Positions 22,255 to 22,974 of a DNA stretch of 22,974 bases are shown piece after piece. The stretch lies in the IMG/VR virus record IMGVR_UViG_3300048029_000176, positions 1-22,974 of that record; one strand, written 5' to 3'. Within the stretch, counting starts at the first letter, position 1; each line of letters begins with the position of its first letter. The translations under genes and the position numbers were made by a program. Origin of the DNA: a virus. A model generated the notes under the pieces. That model did no database searches. It worked only from the letters and a program-made list of their open reading frames with translations, and had not been told where the DNA came from.

Positions 22255-22854
22255 ATGACAAAAGCGAGTGAAAAACCACATTACGTAAACAACAAAGAGT
22301 TTTCGTTAGCAGTAGTAGATTATTGTGAGAAAGCAGAGAAGGCAAAAAAACAGAAATCAAAAAAAGTGCCAATCGTACCTGACTACATTGCAGAATGTTT
22401 TTTAAAAATAGCAGAAGGGTTGTCACATAAATCAAACTTTATAAGATATACGTATCGTGAAGAAATGGTCATGGACGCCGTAGAAAATTGTTTAAAAGCA
22501 ATTAAAAACTATGATATTAAAACTGCAACAAGAACTGGTACACCAAATGCATTTGCATATTTTACTCAGATATCTTGGTATGCATTCTTACGTAGAATCG
22601 AAAAAGAAAAGAAACAACAAGACATTAAATTAAAATACATCGCCAATGTTGGTATAGATGATTTAGTTGACACACAAGATGGTGATATTAATCCAGACGA
22701 ATCTACTGCATTTATAGACAATCTACGTTCAAGAATCGATGGTGTTAGAGCAAACGATTTATATTGGAAAGATATTGTTACAGAAGAGAAAAAGAAGACA
22801 AGAAAGAGACGTGCAGTAAACGTTGATTCAGATTTAAAAGATTTCTTAAAGTAG
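22255..22854 (+). CDS. 55: Late transcription sigma factor, T4 gp55-like
   Basis: gp55 is the highly diverged sigma that directs host RNA polymerase to TATAAATA late promoters with gp33 and the gp45 clamp. The 199-aa protein (T4: 185) aligns in order: HYVNNKEFSLAVVDY (T4 KYNYVNNKELLQAIIDW), CFLKIAEGLSHKSNFIRYTYREEMVMDA, then NCLKAIKNYDI, TPNAFAYFTQISWYAFLRRIEKEKKQ (T4 [23 protein letters not shown]). A basic C-terminus precedes SDLKDFLK, a likely clamp-binding tail. ATG at 22255 is eight bases after GGAG; ATG at 22249 is too close to it but would suit a leaderless start. Confidence 0.93.
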   Translation: MTKASEKPHYVNNKEFSLAVVDYCEKAEKAKKQKSKKVPIVPDYIAECFLKIAEGLSHKSNFIRYTYREEMVMDAVENCLKAIKNYDIKTATRTGTPNAFAYFTQISWYAFLRRIEKEKKQQDIKLKYIANVGIDDLVDTQDGDINPDESTAFIDNLRSRIDGVRANDLYWKDIVTEEKKKTRKRRAVNVDSDLKDFLK

Positions 22855-22911
22855 GTATACAGAACCCCCGGATAAGTCTCTAGTCTATAGTATATATACG
22901 AACTAAGTTTT

Positions 22912-22974
22912 TCAGAACTGAACTGAGACGCCACACCCACATGACGATACTTCTTTAGGGTTTATTATTTTAAA
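22912..22974 (-). CDS. C-terminal end of a HesB/IscA-type Fe-S carrier (partial)
   Basis: A minus-strand frame enters from the right edge and stops with TGA at 22912-22914. The 20 visible residues end NPKEVSSCGCGVSVQF. The NP-x-x-x-S-x-C-G-C-G pattern is the conserved C-terminus of A-type iron-sulfur carriers (IscA, SufA, ErpA, HesB), whose last two Cys bind the cluster. HesB-like genes are known from marine T4-like phages. Only the tail is present, so the rest is unverified. It is convergent with gp55. Confidence 0.65.
   Translation of the reverse strand, partial: FKIINPKEVSSCGCGVSVQF

Noticed and set aside
22860-22911. Possible bidirectional terminator between gp55 and the HesB-like gene
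   Set aside because: Only short or imperfect inverted repeats (TTCAG-AA-CTGAA, GTATATATAC) without a proper U-run after the stem.
1-22974. tRNA genes, CRISPR arrays, insertion sequences, integrase or attachment sites
   Set aside because: No cloverleaf, regular repeat array, transposase or recombinase motif was seen on either strand.

Overview
The window looks like part of the replication, recombination and transcription core of a marine T4-like myovirus. It contains recognisable homologues of T4 gp41, UvsX, gp43, RegA, gp62, gp44, gp45, gp46, gp47, UvsY, UvsW and gp55, plus Hsp20 and an A-type Fe-S carrier of the kind known from marine T4-like phages. The DNA is very AT-rich and the genes are packed with ATGA or TAATG overlaps. 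Together with nucleotide-sugar genes and metabolic passengers this fits a phage of an AT-rich marine host. A SAR11/Pelagibacter host is my best guess, but it is inferred from composition and gene content only. No tRNA, CRISPR, insertion sequence or integrase was seen.

Layout. Positions 1-7070 hold one leftward operon: an AEP-like primase candidate, sugar epimerase, a 43-aa ORF, nucleotide-sugar dehydrogenase, uvsX, a 127-aa ORF, gp41 helicase, a small membrane protein, an 88-aa ORF, an SDR and a truncated ORF at the left edge. Positions 7072-10381 hold gp43 DNA polymerase followed by four small ORFs (59, 111, 51 and 39 aa), three of them too short for ordinary ORF cut-offs. Positions 10376-11150 hold hsp20, its terminator and a divergent 72-aa gene. 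Positions 11147-13888 hold gp44, a 2OG-Fe(II) oxygenase, gp62, regA and a JmjC/cupin-like protein. Positions 13872-17798 hold gp47, a 49-aa ORF, gp46, gp45 and a 75-aa ORF. Transcription then switches to rightward: a late tail-tube-like gene, a di-iron carboxylate protein, a 66-aa ORF, uvsY, uvsW, a 162-aa ORF and the late sigma factor gp55. At the right edge the C-terminus of a HesB/IscA-type gene enters on the minus strand.

How it works together. gp43 with gp45 and gp44/gp62 form the polymerase holoenzyme, and gp41 plus the primase candidate would form the primosome. UvsX, UvsY and UvsW with gp46/gp47 drive recombination-dependent replication. RegA represses translation of early mRNAs, and gp55 switches on late promoters. 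Regulation can be read directly: eight sigma70-type promoters, all with 17-bp spacers (five with both boxes perfect), precede these units, and one T4-late box (TATAAATA) precedes the structural gene.

Most interesting points: an orphan antisense promoter back-to-back with the gp55 promoter; a 12-bp inverted repeat in the gp44 leader together with an operator-like palindrome in its promoter; a terminator fused to the polymerase promoter, with a weaker similar case at uvsY; late boxes placed so that transcripts would be leaderless; an AEP-type primase candidate; and several iron enzymes embedded in the replication modules.
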